Source: Diatrype stigma (Eukaryota > Ascomycota > Sordariomycetes > Xylariales > Diatrypaceae). Taken from it: 64,000 nt of DNA. The stretch is taken from positions 665,829 to 729,828 of the forward strand of contig JAKJXP020000008.1 of assembly GCA_022225965.2 (NCBI GenBank), given 5' to 3'. The position numbers were made by a program, and so were the translations under genes. Positions 46,755 through 61,100 of this stretch are shown here, piece by piece. The notes under the pieces were generated by a model. That model made no database searches, was not told the DNA's origin, and worked only from the letters and a program-made list of their open reading frames with translations. Position 1 is the first letter of the stretch; every line of letters begins with the position of its first letter.

Positions 46755-47902
46755 CTTGTGCAGAACCGCAAACAATATCACAGGTTGGAGATCTTTGGAG
46801 AACCGCGTTTTCCTACTTTGACTGCGTTCAAGTATCTTGAAATGCTTGGATTGTACAGAACCCTCCTATTAGGCAACTTATTTCATGAAGCATGAATCAT
46901 GTCCACAGGAACCGCCACAAGGCTTGCTACGGCCCAATTGGCCAAATGGGGAATATGCTAGGATTAACGGTGTAGTAATGTAGTCAAGAAAAGGAAGCCA
47001 AGAACGAGTGCAGGTGTGACCAGCGTCAGACGTTCCATACTCGGCATTGAAGGATGCACATTGCTGTTCAGTCGAGCACAACAACCTTGACATCGATGAT
47101 ATGAACTGGTAGGTCGCAATACGTAGAAGGAGCAGGGACCTTGCATACTCATGCAATATGTCTGCGGCGAACGCATATCGGACACAGCGGAAGTAACCCC
47201 ACGATGTCAGCAATTACTTAGATAGGTTGCAGCCGTTGGAGTTGGGGTAGTATCGAGGGCCATATATGTATTTATACGACGATTAAAGAGGAGTAAAGTG
47301 CAATATAGGCCGACAAGCGAATGCTGCATTGAAAATCGGGCCCACAGGTATATCATCAGCTTCGCAGTTTTGCACCTGAACTATTTCATGTAGATGACTA
47401 TAAGATGGGGACGTAAACATATAGTGTAAGGCGGTGTATTAGAATGAATGTGGCTCCTTACAATATCAACCCTATTATTTACGATCACCCTACGAGGGTT
47501 GTGATGGAAGAACTATATAGGTCGAACTTATAGTGCAGCAGATATCAAGGTGCATTTTATAGAAACAGCTACGTAGATATGCTGTTTACATGGATACCTA
47601 TGTCGCAGTTGGGTAGGATTCAAGTCAACCCGAAGTATGAGACGGTACCCTAGGCCGTTGTCGTTTACTCTGACCAGTGGTATCATAGGTACAGTACTTT
47701 TTAAAAAGGGAGACAACGCGGGGTATTGGACCAGGGGCTGTGACAATGCAGAGTCAGATATTACATATGTCGATCTGCTTATGTGCTACTGCGCATGACT
47801 GTGACGACATGCGGCATTCGCCCAGAGCGATACCACAGGACTCCTTTCTCGTCGCAAGCGTCACGGGCAACAGGAATACTGCTGGTCGAGTCGTCTGTAG
47901 TG
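46755..47902. other. Intergenic region
   Basis: The minus frame at 46964-47185 ends in a hydrophobic stretch (LTLVTPALVLGFLFLTTLL), but no downstream domain follows. No gene called. Confidence 0.4.
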
Positions 47903-49314
47903 TTATCGAGTTTCTGGCTTTGATATTAGACGATATTGCATCACTGATTTCATCGGGGGCCTTACCGCGCTTCTCGTTTTAGCAGGGCTAGGTTCGACCC
48001 ATTGGCATTTGGTGAAGACATCCCACAGAGCACGCCAGTAAGACTGCTTGTCCACATGATAGAGCGTTCCGAGCAACGGCTTGACTGCATCCGTAGCCTC
48101 CTGTGCGTGGTAATGTGGAACTCGACTACATTAACCTGTTAGTGTATGGAAACCGTATCCGGGATTTTCGACGAGACTTACGGGAACAGGTGGTGGATTA
48201 CGTGAAGGTCTACAATATGGTGGAACATTTGCTTCAAAACGAACCCAGGGTCTCTATCGACGGTTGCGAGAGCTCCGCGAAGGTAAGTCCAACTTTCAGG
48301 GGTATATTTGGGTAAGTCAGGTGATGTGTGATGGAGGTACGTGATCATAACTGCGACGCAACTCAGTCAGTCTCTTGAAACCCATAGATCACGGTTGGAA
48401 CCGCGGAAAAGCTTACCTATCCAATGATTTACCCACATCCAGGGAAGTATGTACGCCCAAAGCAAGGTCAAAGACCCAAATGTACTTCCTACGGTATAAA
48501 GGAGGGAGCCCATGCAGAGGATCCCCAAATCAGAGGCAAGTATGTTCCAGCTTTCGGAGGGACGAAACAAGGAACTCGATGGCATGAAGTGGCTGTTATC
48601 CCACCACCCCCTAGATTTCCTCGGTGAACTCTCAGGCCCGGCTGTGATGTGTGTCAACAGGTACCAAGGCCATCCCATCACCTGCTGGAGAAGAATTCGC
48701 AAGAAGATCACGACAGGTGCATCTTCTGAAATATGGTCCAGGGGGATTTTTCCACGGTAGAACTGCTTGTATTCAGTGCGGGAAAATGGGACGTAGTTCA
48801 GGTCAGTTGCCATATTATTAGCGTATTGATGGTGACGTGCGTGGCTAGAGCGCCAGGAGAAGTAAGGTGCCAACAAGAACGAATGTAAGAGGAACCCCAT
48901 TGTATTGTTCACCGCGTTGCTTGTTGAGAAGGCGCCATGACCACATTCATGCCCTATAACCCACAAGCCCGTCAAGGGGAGGCCTGCGAGAAATGGATAT
49001 ATCACGAAACGCAGGAGGCAGCTTGCCCAAGTATCGAGCTTCGGGATTAACCATATAACACCTGCAAGCAGGCCCATGAAGATAGAAGCGTCCGAAGCAA
49101 CGTAATAGAGAGAACGGGTGATAGTAGGCTTGAAGCAACGCGATGGGATCTGCTGACGAAGCCGTTGAACATCGATGCCGACCTTTTCATTGTTGATGAC
49201 GCCCTGTATTTGCTACTAGATATTAGTAAAATCCCCTTATGTGCCCTGGTTGTGACTTACTCCGCCTTTTACAACTTCCCCATGGATAGTCTCAGTAACA
49301 TGCGTCTCGGACAT
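47903..49314 (-). CDS. Membrane fatty-acid desaturase (delta-12-like)
   Basis: Exons 49314-49261, 49203-48417, 48350-48182 and 48125-47903 join in frame (introns 57, 66 and 56 bp), giving 410 aa. All three iron-binding His boxes are present: GHECGH (about 102-107), SHARHH (about 138-143) and HVIHH (about 330-334), with hydrophobic helices between them and [12 protein letters not shown] after the third. This is the pattern of acyl-lipid desaturases that insert a double bond in an ER-bound acyl chain. The C-terminus after about residue 390 is less certain because a GTAAGG donor-like site occurs there. The gene is divergent from the NRPS-like gene across about 1 kb, so it may serve that pathway, for example by desaturating or acetylenating an acyl chain, rather than housekeeping lipids. 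Confidence 0.9.
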
Positions 49315-50333
49315 CTTGAAACACCTATAGGATCAGTATTTGTCGAAATGTACTTTCTAGAGAGTTGAAACAGTAATCTGATTTCAAGTGACCAAGTCCT
49401 TGAGAGAGGCACCGTAGTATCTGATATATACACATAGGGCCCAATCTGCTGCCTCTCGTTCTGGGTATGGGGAAAAGGGGTTACATTCCACGGCTTATGT
49501 CACATAGGCTGGTGGAGATGGCATCCACTTTGCAATAGATCCACATCTCCAAATTCCTGCTGGGATTCATGCATGCTCAGCCATTACATCTGAGTTGCAG
49601 CCTGCAGGTATAACAACATCCTAACACGTCATATGCAAAATAAGAGGTTTATCACGTACGCTTCTGATAGCCCCTGGACATCTGTGGTCGATGTATGTAA
49701 GCACTGCGTGACATTGTATGCTATGCCAGCTTGATAACGGAAAACAAAGAGACCAGGGCATTGATTTGCAGTGCTTCTACTACAATATGAACGGCGGGGT
49801 TAGGATGTTGGTGTAGCGGAAGCATGAATTGAAGTAAAGCACCAAGACTGCCAGGGATCCTTATAAGGTCACCGGAAGTTCGGGATAAGCCCACCTCATG
49901 CTTCAGAGTATGTGATACCCTTAGGCAATGTATAATTGACATTAAATGTTGCTTATGTTTGCTTCTGCTCATAATTACATAGTTACGAATTATGTATTGC
50001 CTATAAAAGTACCCTACATAAGATGTATTCATATGTGTATGTGCAGTCTAACCCCTGAAACTTCATGCATGTTGCCACAAGAATGGGCAGTGTGTACCAA
50101 GTCGTACATATTCGTTCCTCAAAGCAGGGATTGCATGGAAGTTAGTATCACATGAATCGCTGATTTTGGATGGTGGGCTGTGTTGTGTTGTAACCAACAT
50201 ACTTGTGCCATATGCGCCCCTGCCCCGTTTGACAAGACCTTTTCCTTGGTTCGATCTTACTTAACCAGTCCAGCCCAATGACTTCTTCCTTACCATTGGC
50301 GTTCCACTCTCTGTGCCAAAGAAAGCCTACGAC
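49315..50333. promoter_or_regulatory. Divergent intergenic (possibly shared) promoter region
   Basis: 1.02 kb between the desaturase (-) and NRPS-like (+) start codons. No gene recognised inside; the frames at 49721-50155 are shadows. I did not identify a specific binding site. Confidence 0.4.
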
Positions 50334-53300
50334 ATGTTCAGAACTACCGACAATCTTCTCCCTAATGTCATTAGGCGACACCAGCATAGGGCAAGGCCTT
50401 ATGCCACTGTCGTTGGGATTGACGGTGTCCAAGAGGATGTCAGCTTTTCCGACCTTGAAACTTCATCGAACAGAGCCGCGTGGTTTCTCTCTGAGAAGAT
50501 ACAGGATGAGAACCTTTTTTACATGGGCCCGAACGATATACGATATGTCATATGGGTCATTGCAGCCATCAAGACAGGCAAATGTGTAGGCGAAGATTCC
50601 CCTTAGTATCTAGCATTTTCGTGCATAAGGCTAACATGATTCCTAGGTCTTGTTCCCCTCTCTGGCCAATCAGGTTCCAGCGAACAGACGATTCTTTGAA
50701 ACCGTCGGAGCGAAGACCCTTCTCTATGCTCCGGAAGCCGGTGATCTCTTAGCACCTCTTCTGAGTGCAACACAAGGAACAATAAACCATGTTCCTTCTC
50801 CATACTATCATGAACTAATGAGTAAAGATTCTACGACACCGTATCCATTCCCGGAGACGTTCGATAAACTCCGGGAGACAAGGTTCATGGGCCTTCATAC
50901 GTCGGGAACTTCAGGGCACCCCAAGCCTATATATTGGAACCACCTGGCGCTCTCCACAATCCCGTCGTCACTAGATCCGTCTATTAAGGACAGTGATGGA
51001 AATGGCTCGAACTTGGTGCGAGATCTTTTCCAAGGCCACAATGTCCTTATTCCATTCCCGTTGTCTCATGTAAGATGATAATCCTATCACAAGTATTATA
51101 ATTTGAGTACAACTGACCTTCAACTCCAGTTCGGTGGCATGGGCTCAGCATTGTTCTGTATCTACTGTGACAATACACTGGTTCTTCCCGCACCCGGTGT
51201 GCGGCTGAATCCTGAGAACTACACAACTCTCCTCCAACACGGCAAATGCACGGCTACTGCCGCACCACCTGCCATCCTAGAGGCTATGCTGAATTACACA
51301 CCTGGTGTAGATGCCCTAGCTGGACTGAAGCACATTGCCTATACGGGAGGGCCCCTTAACCCTATTCGCGGGGAGGCCTTAGCGAAGAAGCTACCGCACC
51401 TATTCACCGTCCTTGCCAGTACCGAAGGAGGAATAGGCCGCTTTGTCTCTTCGGGAGACAGCTCTCATTGGGATTCTTTCAAGTTCGTTGACTTAGGCCA
51501 ACGGATGGAGGAAGTTTCACCGGGAATTTACGAGCTTGTATACCCAAGAACAGAACTCATCAACCAAGCGCAGGCATTTTTCCACACGCACCCTCATCTC
51601 AGCCTAGAATTCCGCACTTCAGACCTGTTCGCTCCTCTAGACAGTCAGCATGAGTGGTGGAGATACAAGGGCCGCGCCGACAACTGGATTGCTATGTCAA
51701 ACGGACTCAAGATGGACCCAACGGAAATGGAGCACATTGTTGCCGCGCATCCAGATATCACTGGAGTTATCGTAGCAGGCTCACACCGCTTTCGGCTGTG
51801 CTTGCTAATCGAGCCAAGGAATGATGTGGTCAACCCATCATTGGAGACGATTTGGCCCATTGTCGAGAAGGCCAATATGCAAGTTCCTAAATTTGGACGG
51901 GTGCCGAAGGAGTTGATATTATTCGCCGCGCCGGATAGACCGTTTCTACGAGCTGGCAAGGGCACTATCCAACGCAGACTCACTGTCCAGGCCTACGAGG
52001 AAGATATCGAAAGACGCTACGATCAGGTCGAAGAGGGGTTGTTGACTAGCGGAATAACCCCCCCATCGTCGATGAAGACTCAAGACCTGATACCCTTCTT
52101 AGAAAGCCTATGCTCACAGACCCTGCTTGATGAAGATAGCAGCGACAGCATCGGGATCGATGACGATCTTTTGGCCTTTGGCCTCGACTCTCTTTCCGCA
52201 TTCATAGTCTTGGCGCGGCTTAAGGCCGCTCTGCGCCAGTACGGCGTCGAGGCAGACAAAGTGCATTCAATAAACAACCACCTTCTCTACAACTCGAAGA
52301 CGATTAGGCAGCTCGCTGAGAGACTATCTCCAGTTTTGGCTACAACCGGAACTTCGAGTGGATCTGTGGGACAAGACTTCGACGACGCGACGACACGACT
52401 ATCAGAGAAGTATATTGCGAAAGTTCGAGAGCTTGTTGGGGGCAGAGTGGCACAAGGAACAAAGAGCTCCAGTAACGAGGTTGTCATACTTACTGGGTCC
52501 ACGGGCTCCCTTGGATCGTATATCTTATCCTCTCTCCTAGCCAGGGGCGACGTGAAGAAAGTGATCTGTCTCAATCGAAATGGGGATGCGAAAGCACAGT
52601 CTGCTTCATTCAGGGCGAGAGGTCTTCCAGAGCTTCCTATTAACGATCAGCGGGTCGTATTCCTCCAGGTCAAGCCAACAGTGCCAAAGCTTGGCATTCC
52701 GGATGAAGACTACGACTTGCTCAAGCGTGAGACCACATCAATCATTCATAACGCTTTCCCTGTCAACTTCCTGCTCAGTCTCGATTCGTTTGAACCGCAA
52801 TTTCAGTATTTGTTGAACCTTCTCAACTTGGCAATTGAGGGCCATCAGAGCCCATCGGTGCTATTTGTGTCAAGTATCACTGCAGGGACACCGGTAGCAA
52901 GCGACGGACACCAGGAAACAATCCCAGAGAATGTCCTTGAGCTTAGCCAATCTAAATTTCTACTGCATCAAGGATATGCACGAGCAAAGTACATATGCGA
53001 GATACTACTAGCCAACTACGCTTTAGCCTCAGGGAGGTCAGCCGCCGTACTCCGAGTCGGACAGGTTTGCGGCCCCCTTTCTGGCACAGGGGTCTGGAAC
53101 ACCTCAGAATGGGTCCCCTCTCTTGTTCTGAGTTCCAAGTACCTTGGTGCTCTTCCAGATACTCTTGGCAGCCTCGAAGTCGACTGGGTTCCCGTCGATA
53201 AGCTAGGTGACATCGTGGCAGAGATCATGGGTGTTACTTCAAAGCACGAGGCCTCGGAATCAGGATTTCAAGTTTACAACGTAGTTAATCCCACGACGAC

Positions 53301-53586
53301 CCCGTGGGGTACCCTGCTACCCGCGTTTTCCAATATGGGGCCTTTAGCTGTTGTATCTGCTCCTGAGTGGGTTGATCGGCTCGAACGCAGTGATAAGGGG
53401 CATCATGTTATTCATGAAAACCCCGCTGCCAAGATTATCGACTTTTACAAGCAGACGATGGTGGGAATGAAGACTGCAGCCAAGGTCGAAACTGGCAGTT
53501 TGTTGCTAGCGAGTAAGACAGCAGGTACGCTGCCGGCCATCGAACCGGGGCACGTGGTGCGGTGGATGCAGGGTTGGGGGTTGTGA
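50334..53586 (+). CDS. NRPS-like carboxylic acid reductase (A-T-R)
   Basis: Three exons (50334-50585, 50647-51069, 51130-53586; introns 61 and 60 bp) give 1043 aa. The adenylation domain (about 1-500) has the AMP-binding motif HTSGTSGHPKP (about 168-178) and, near its end, AGKGTIQRR. The thiolation domain has FGLDSL with Ser at about 579 for phosphopantetheine. The C-terminal reductase begins with VVILTGSTGSLGSYILSSLL (Rossmann NADPH site, about 675) and has the catalytic YARAK (about 842-846). No condensation domain. Such enzymes load an acid as acyl-adenylate, hold it as thioester and release it as aldehyde or alcohol with NADPH. The substrate (aryl, amino or polyketide acid) cannot be read by eye. 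It runs tail-to-tail with the polyketide synthase. ATG 50334 is the first ATG of the frame. Confidence 0.93.
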
Positions 53587-55148
53587 TCGTTTCCTCTCGT
53601 ATCGATAGCCTGTAATCGTCCTAGCCATACTCTCACATGACAATTATCGGTTAAAGTCTCGAGCACTCGGTGATAAGTAGTAATTACGCGTTGCGTGGTT
53701 GTCACGTTAGGTGCCCACTCGGCCACCTCTTGTAGCCGTATGAGACAGTTACTAGACTAGCCCCCACGTACACATGCCGTTATGGCCCCTCTTCTTCATG
53801 TAGGTGTATATTTACCAGTAGAACAAAGTATGGACCGCTAGAGTGGACGCCATGGACGCATCGTCGTAGGTAGGAAACGTATCCTTCTTAAGACTGTAAC
53901 CAACCTAGACAGTAGATCCTTTGTAAGCGTGAAACAAACTTGTTTAGATAGAGCCGATCCTTCCTACGGGACCCGGGATGGATGACTGAAAGATTGGTTT
54001 CGGCGTAGATATCGGCAAGGACTTGGCTGGATGAATGTGATGGGGAAATAAATTAGGGGGGTTACAGGGGTCCACATGATCCCATTTCTCTTCCTGTCCA
54101 GGGGGGCTACAGCTACATAAAGAGGCGTTTTATCCCCTATAGAACCCACGTGTAGAGAATGATCCTGTTTACTCCCCCTTACTGCAACCGGGCACGTTCC
54201 AGGTGCTTCCATATCGGCTATTCGGCATGCTGCGTATGTAGCCGAAGCGGGAATGCTCTTATTCTCTGTGACCGTTTGGTCCATACAATACCAGTTCTAT
54301 CAGCTTTTGTATACAGTCATGTATGGAATGACAGACAATGGAACGTCACTATCTCCCATTAATTCCCGAGAGCATATGCTTCCCGGTCGTTGAGCAGCCT
54401 GGTCTTGGGTCCTACTCTTACTCACTACCTAACATTTCTTTTTATCACTCTGGACACAAGACTCGTCATAATAAGGGGTTCATGATGAAGTTTCGTTTAA
54501 CTCGACGCCCACACCGTGCCAAACTATTACCTCGATGTGGACTTATACGTACTTAGTATATATTGACATCTACATTCCAGTCTGGATCTATGACCCGTTG
54601 ACGACCTCGCTGTGCGTGGCTTCAAAGATGAGCTCCAGCAAATGTCGAAGTTTTGTACCAAATAAAGAGGGGAGCAATCTCAAGGCCTAGGCGTCTGAGA
54701 TGATGGCGCTCTAGAGCAGCGCCGAACCAGCCACTTATCGCCACCGGAACTCACTCTTCAAGGAACAAATCCCGCAGAGCGCCGCTGGCCGATAACTACA
54801 GTACGTGGGCGCACAGGATCAGGGCAGAGAGACGAAACAAATGATTCAATTGCTGCATTGTCATGAAAAGACTAACTCACAGACTAGGAAATTATCTACA
54901 AAGTCTTCGCTCTCCGCACAACGGAAGAAAGGAAACACTAGAAAAGAAAGAAAATGAGAATATGAGAAACGGGAGGACACTGGAAAGAATAAAAGAGCGC
55001 AAGAAAAAAAAGAAAAAAAGAGAGAGAAAGCTGACGATCAAGTGAGAGAGTTCACTACTAGATATCACCGGACAAGAAAGATGAAAATCCAATCGGGGAG
55101 GGTATTAGATAGACTCCTCATGATACCCGCCTATTTTAGCCAGCTCAC
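53587..55148. other. Convergent intergenic region; purine-rich tract
   Basis: No gene recognised between the 3' ends of the NRPS-like and PKS genes. 54935-55035 is almost pure A/G on the + strand (pyrimidine-rich 3' flank of the PKS), which explains the Lys/Arg/Glu-rich frame at 54863-55045. Confidence 0.5.
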
Positions 55149-58100
55149 TCAGCCATCGCTAGCCTCCTCCTTAAGCGCAGCAGGCACGAGCTGGGAGCGT
55201 AGAGCGATCTTGCGGCAGACGTCGGTGATAGGGGCGCTGCTGGTGAGGTCGAAGATGCTGACGTCGCTGCGCAGCTCGAGCGCAAGCCAGTTGCGCAGCT
55301 CGACGGCCACGAGGCTGTCGACGCCGTACGTGTACACCGGCTTCGACACGTCGATATCCGACACGGGCGTCACGATCACCTTGGCCACGCGCTCCAGCAG
55401 GATCTCCTGCGCCAGCTCCACCGCCGCGTCCAGAGAGGTACTCTGCCCCAGCTGGCGGATCAGCCGGTCGAGCCCTCCTCCCGCACCAGCACCGGGTTCT
55501 TCCCCGGAGCCGTCCGCGGACGACGACGAGGCGAGAACGTCTACTTGCTGCAGGTATGCGAACTGCGAGAGCGTGCGAAGCCAGTAGTAATCTGCGTTGG
55601 CGTTGGCGGCGCGCGCCGCTTGCGCCGCGCCACCGCTGCCGGCGCCCACGACGACTTGCGTCGGGACTCGGCTCTTGCCGTCGGCAGTACCCGTCAATAC
55701 GCAATTGAGGACGCGGAAGAACTGGTCTCCATCGAGACTGGTCTAGATTTTGTGGTTTCTTGTTAGAAGAGGCTACTGTTCCTTGGTCGCAGTTTCTAAG
55801 AGGGGGGTGGGGATTGGTTGATGGAGAGACGGGAGTTGGAAGGGGAGCTTACCAGGTGCAAGGAACTCTTATTGGCGGCTACGTCTTCGTGCTCCTCCGC
55901 GTAGCCGATGCCCTTCATGAGACCCAGATCGAGACTGCGGGCCGCTAGGCCTTGTGATTGTCGGTAGTGAGCCAATGCGTCCTGGTAGGTGTTTCCGGCG
56001 GCGTAGTTGGCTTGCGAGAGTGATCCGATGACGCCTGCTAGCGATGAGAGGAAGACGAAGAAATCAAGGTCACGCGGTAGAAGCTCGTGCAAGTTCCAAC
56101 TTCCTGGATAAATAGTCAGCAATGGTCGACGGTTCGTATACCCAGGGAATCTTGCTTACCTTGTATCTTGGGCCTCGTGGTCCCGACCCACTGATCGAAG
56201 GTCATCTTGTGGAACAACACGTCGTTTAGCACCATGGCTCCTTGGATTACTCCCTTGATCGGTGGCATCTCTGCGGATATCCCCTCGACTGCCTCAGCTA
56301 ACTGGGCTTTGTCCGTAATATCTGCCGCATACGCCTTTGCCTCCACACCGAGTGTCTTCAATTTCTCGAGTAGATCCTTCGCATCTTGTCGAGCAGCTCC
56401 CGACCGGGAGATGAACGCAATGTGACGAGCACCGTGTTCTGCTAGGAACAATGCCTGTGCCCGACCGAGGCCGCCCGTACCTCCCGCTAGCACATAAGTG
56501 GAATCTGGGTTCAGCTTTAAGGGAGCCGATGGCCGGGGAATGACGGGCGCTCGCGACTCATCCGTGATGCGGAGAACCAGCTTTCCGGTGTGCAGTCCGC
56601 GCTGCATCGTACGGAAGACGGACTCGACATCTCCGATATCGTACACGGTAATAGGCTTAATATGACCAACCTTGCCCTGCTCAAAGAGCTCGAGGACCTT
56701 GGACACAAGCCGGGCGCTGCGGATCGGGTCGGTGACCATCATGTCCTCGAGATTGACGCCGGCGAATAGGGTGTTCTTGAGCAAGGGGCGCATCTCCAGC
56801 CCCGTGTTGCCGAGAATGTCCTTCTTCCCGACTTCGATGAAGCGACCGTAGGGCGCGAGGCACTCCCAACTCTTACGGAGCGCGTCGCCGGCCAGCGAGT
56901 TTACCACCACGTCTACGCCGCGGCCTCGTGTCAACCGCCGCACTCCCGCCTCAAAAGTGAGGTCTCGCGAGCTGAAGACGTGCTCGGCGTTCACCCCCAG
57001 TTCGATCACCGCACGCTTCTTCGCATTGCTGCCGACAGTGCAGAATATCTCGGCTCCGAGGAGCTTCGCAATGTGGATGAGGGCTTGGCCCAGACCTAGA
57101 AAGAGCTTAGCATTAGACGAGATATGGAAAAGAAGACACAATAGGCGGAGATGCAGTTGATGAAGAAAGGTTTGTCTTACCTCCTGCAGCAGCATGTATG
57201 AGTACTGATTCTCCCTTCTGCATTCTAGCCACTTCAACCAAGGATTGGTACGCAGTTGCATAGGCGATAGGGATCGTAACGCCTTCTTCTAGTGTCAAGT
57301 TCCCTGGCAGGATATGGACGCAGGATTCGTGAGATCGAATATGAGTCCGCATGGCGCCCACGCCCATGTATATGACGCGGTCGCCCGGAGCAAATCTGGT
57401 CACCTTATCACCTACCCGACGGATAATACCCGAAGCCTCGTGTCCGAGCGTGGGTCGTTGGATCTGACCCATCGCAATCATGATGTCCCTAGATATAATT
57501 TCATTAGCAAAAGTCCGGGCGGCTTGCAACCAACTTGTGGAAAGGGCGACATGAGTGGATACTTACAAAAAGTTCATCCCGCATGCCTTGACCTCAATCT
57601 CAACCTCTTCGTCGTCGAGGGGCTGCAATGGTGCCTCGTCATCCAAGAAGTGAAGCGTGTCCAACATGCCAGGCCTTCCGATGGTCAGCTTTAGGGGGCG
57701 ATCTGGCTGCATAACATCTGCGACCTCCGGAGCGGCGTCCAGCTCGTTGTATGCCATGGCCTTGTTTAGGGGGTCTTGCGGAATATAGCGAGGAATACAG
57801 AGGACACCGTCTCGCTCGACGGTTTCGAACTCCTCGGGTCGGTCTTTCTCGCTCCAGATAGTGCAGAGTCTGCGGCGCACTGCACGGGCCGTCGCATCGA
57901 GACCGGTACGTAGCTCTCGGACGAAGTGCAGCTCGTAGAGTCTGCGGGAGGCGTCTTCCGTCTTGACGCAACGCAAGAGCCCGGATATGATATGTTTACT
58001 GGGGTGACCTCCCAATCCATCAGCGGGATCAGACCTCGTGACCCAGAGGACCTCGCCGGCGTGCAAGAGAATGTGCTGTAGTTGTTCGAACTGCGCTCTC

Positions 58101-61100
58101 TGGAGGTTTTCGAGGAACGACTCTTCGAAATCAAGGATTGAGACGACTGTCTTGCCATCTATGTCGGTTGCGGCCGATTGGAGATTCTTGATCTCGATTC
58201 TAGAGCCTAGGTTTTCGAACTCAAGACTGATCAGATGCGCAACGCTCGCCGTGGCGCTCGAAAAGCCATCGGGAATCACGATGATGATGTGCTTGGCAGG
58301 GGGGCTCTGGTCCACTGTCCGGGTGCTGACCATAACGGACATTCTATGGGCGCCCGTTTCACTGCCAACATCTGGCAGCTTGGCTTCCGCAGCAGAGAGG
58401 CCCGCGCTCACCAGCGCTTCGTCCCATTTGGATTGCGACATCAGGGGGCCGTCTTTTCTACCATCTTCAGACACCCACCATTCTGGAAGCATCCCAAAGA
58501 TCAAAGAGCTGATGTCGTTAGGGTTAGTTATCTCGCCGAGGACGAGGTTGCCCCCTGGCTTCAGGAGGCGCCTGCAGTTCTCGAGCGTCTTACGCACGTC
58601 TTTCGTCGCGTGTAATGCATTCACCGCCAACACTACATCGTAGGTCTCCTCGCTGAATCCTTGCTCGATCGGGTCGTTCTCAATGTCCAACGTTTGGTAC
58701 TCAATGCGAGGTTCCCAGTCGCTCAGTAGAGTCTTTGCGTTCTCGAGTAAATCGACAGAGACGTCTGTGGAGGTCCACTTCGAGAAGCGAGCCGTCTCTC
58801 CCTTTCGGCCGCCCAGCTGTTCCAGCACCGGGACGGTCACCGAAGCGGTCCCCGCGCCAATCTGGAGGACACGCAGCTTCGGGTTCTTATGGCTCTTGAT
58901 ATGGAACCAGTTCTGGAAAGTCTTGCTGAACGATGGGAATCCGTAGGTCTCCTGATAGAACCTGGAAAGGTTGTCTTCAGCCGTCAAGACAGCAGTTGGA
59001 GTGACTCTCTCTGCGAATACATCGACTAGGTTATTTGAAATGGTCTTACAGAACTTGCCGTCAAATGGAAACTCGTCAACGAAGCTCTTGATGACGGCGT
59101 CTTCGTCGGTGTCGGACTTGGGGTTCGCCGCCAACGATTCACACCTCTTTTGCATCCAATTTAAGTAAAGCTGTAGATTTACTGGGAGTGGAGTATGGGT
59201 TTCAGGCGTGATACTTTGTAGCACTCGGCGACACAGTATTCCTACGACCTCGTTAGATACGGAGCAGAACCGCACCATTTCGCCCGGAGATATGCTGCTA
59301 TCACCTAGGGCTGGGCCTAACTTCTCAGGCTCAAGCATATCAAGGTCGGCTTCCCATGTAGGTTCTGAGCACATTCTGTCGGCTGAGTTTTCGTGTGAGT
59401 CTCGACGAACGACCTGTGCGCCACCAAGCGAAGTAAACTTGACACCTTGCATCGCCACCCAGGGCACGGAGCCGAACGTCTCGTCGCCAACCGTGATGGA
59501 GCCTGTGATGTCGCGGATTCCGCCATACGAAGACTCGCACAAGCCATGCAGAACTTGTCCACTGCTCTGAGGTACATGGCTTGAGATCTGTATCGAGGTG
59601 ATCGAAGATGGGATCCAGACCTGCTTGGGAATGTTGTCTCCCTTCGGAACTGCAACTAGCATGGATTGGAGGATGGCGTCAAGAGTTGTAGGGTGAATAA
59701 GAAGATCTCCGGGATGGCCATGGGGCATGAGAGAATGCATATCCGGAATGGTAGCTTCGAACACGACGTTGCCGTCCTTGTGGTGGATGTTAGTCAAGCC
59801 CTGGAATGCCGGTCCTATCACACAGTTAGTTCCATTTTCCTCTGCATTTTCGAATTATCAAAGTTCGACTAACCGAAAGCAAGACCCTGCGCCTTCCAGA
59901 ATTCGTAATGAGAGGAGGTGTCCACCACGTCTGAGCAAACCCCTTTCTGCAGGTTCCATCTCTCCTGACGCGCCGAAATCTCCTCTGCAAGTTCTTTGCC
60001 ATTGTCAACCTCAGTAGTAGGCTTGACATACTGGATCTCGATCAGGCCACAGGCGTGCTCCACGACCACATCGCTTTCCTGGAAGGAGTACAGGGTGAAC
60101 TCGTGCCACAGGCTAGCGCCGCCTGCCATTCCGATCTTCCTTCGCTTGAGGTTCAGGAGTGTTTCCACGCCAGCTTCTTGGTCCCTGATAACGAGAGGGC
60201 GGGCGATGGAGAAGTCACGCAGCTCGAAGCCTTTGATCTCGAGGCTAGGATCGTCGGCCAGTGCAATCTGCCTCGCAGCTTCAACCGCGGAACAGATCAT
60301 CCCGGCAGCAGGGAAAACGACATCGCTGTCGATCACGTGGTCCTGGAGCCAGGGGGAGTCGGCGATACGCATGTGGCTTTTCCATACCGGCTCTAGCGGG
60401 TTTATGTCGTCTATCCGCTGGCCGATGAGGTCATGCTTGGGAAATTGTGGAAAGCGATGGTTCCTAGAGGCCCGAGATTCGTGCCAGTATGAGGTAGAAT
60501 GATTCCAGCGATAAGAGGGGAGATTGACCAGAACCTTACCCGCAGGTGCAGTTTCTTTGGTACTATTGGCCTGGGATTTCGATTCAGTCAGTACGTTGCG
60601 AACGAAGATAGGGGTAGGAGTGAAGAACTCACCTTGTCAAGATCCACGCGGATCCCTCTCGTCCACAGGCTTGCAATGGTACGCAATGCTGCTAATGCCG
60701 CATCCTGCTGTCGTATCAGAACGCTCTGGTACACCACCTGGTCGACATTGCCACGAGAAGACTTGAATTGCTTGATGGGGCCGCCAAGTGCCGAATGCGG
60801 TCCAACTTCAAGGAGGATACCGGTCCCCTGCGACTTGCTCTTCAGGGTCTTCTTCTCCACGTTTGCGTATAGCATGTGGTCTAGGGCTGCCACAAGCTGA
60901 ACCGGAGAGCACAGGTTAGTGACCCAATAATCAGCAGTGAGTTGCGCAGTATCTATCTGACGACCGTATACTGTAGAGTAAAATTGTGTCGATGAGCTCT
61001 CCGTGGGCGTGATGCCCGCGAGGTTTTTTCGGTATTCGTCGGCAACGCTGAGCATCATCGGGCTGTGGTAGGCATTCTCCACTTGTAGTAAGCGACAGAA

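Noticed and set aside
46964..47185. Hydrophobic C-terminal segment resembling a P450 membrane anchor
   Set aside because: No P450 domain follows on that strand within a plausible intron distance.
54863..55045. Lys/Arg/Glu-rich plus-strand frame
   Set aside because: It arises from a purine-rich simple-sequence tract beside the PKS 3' end.
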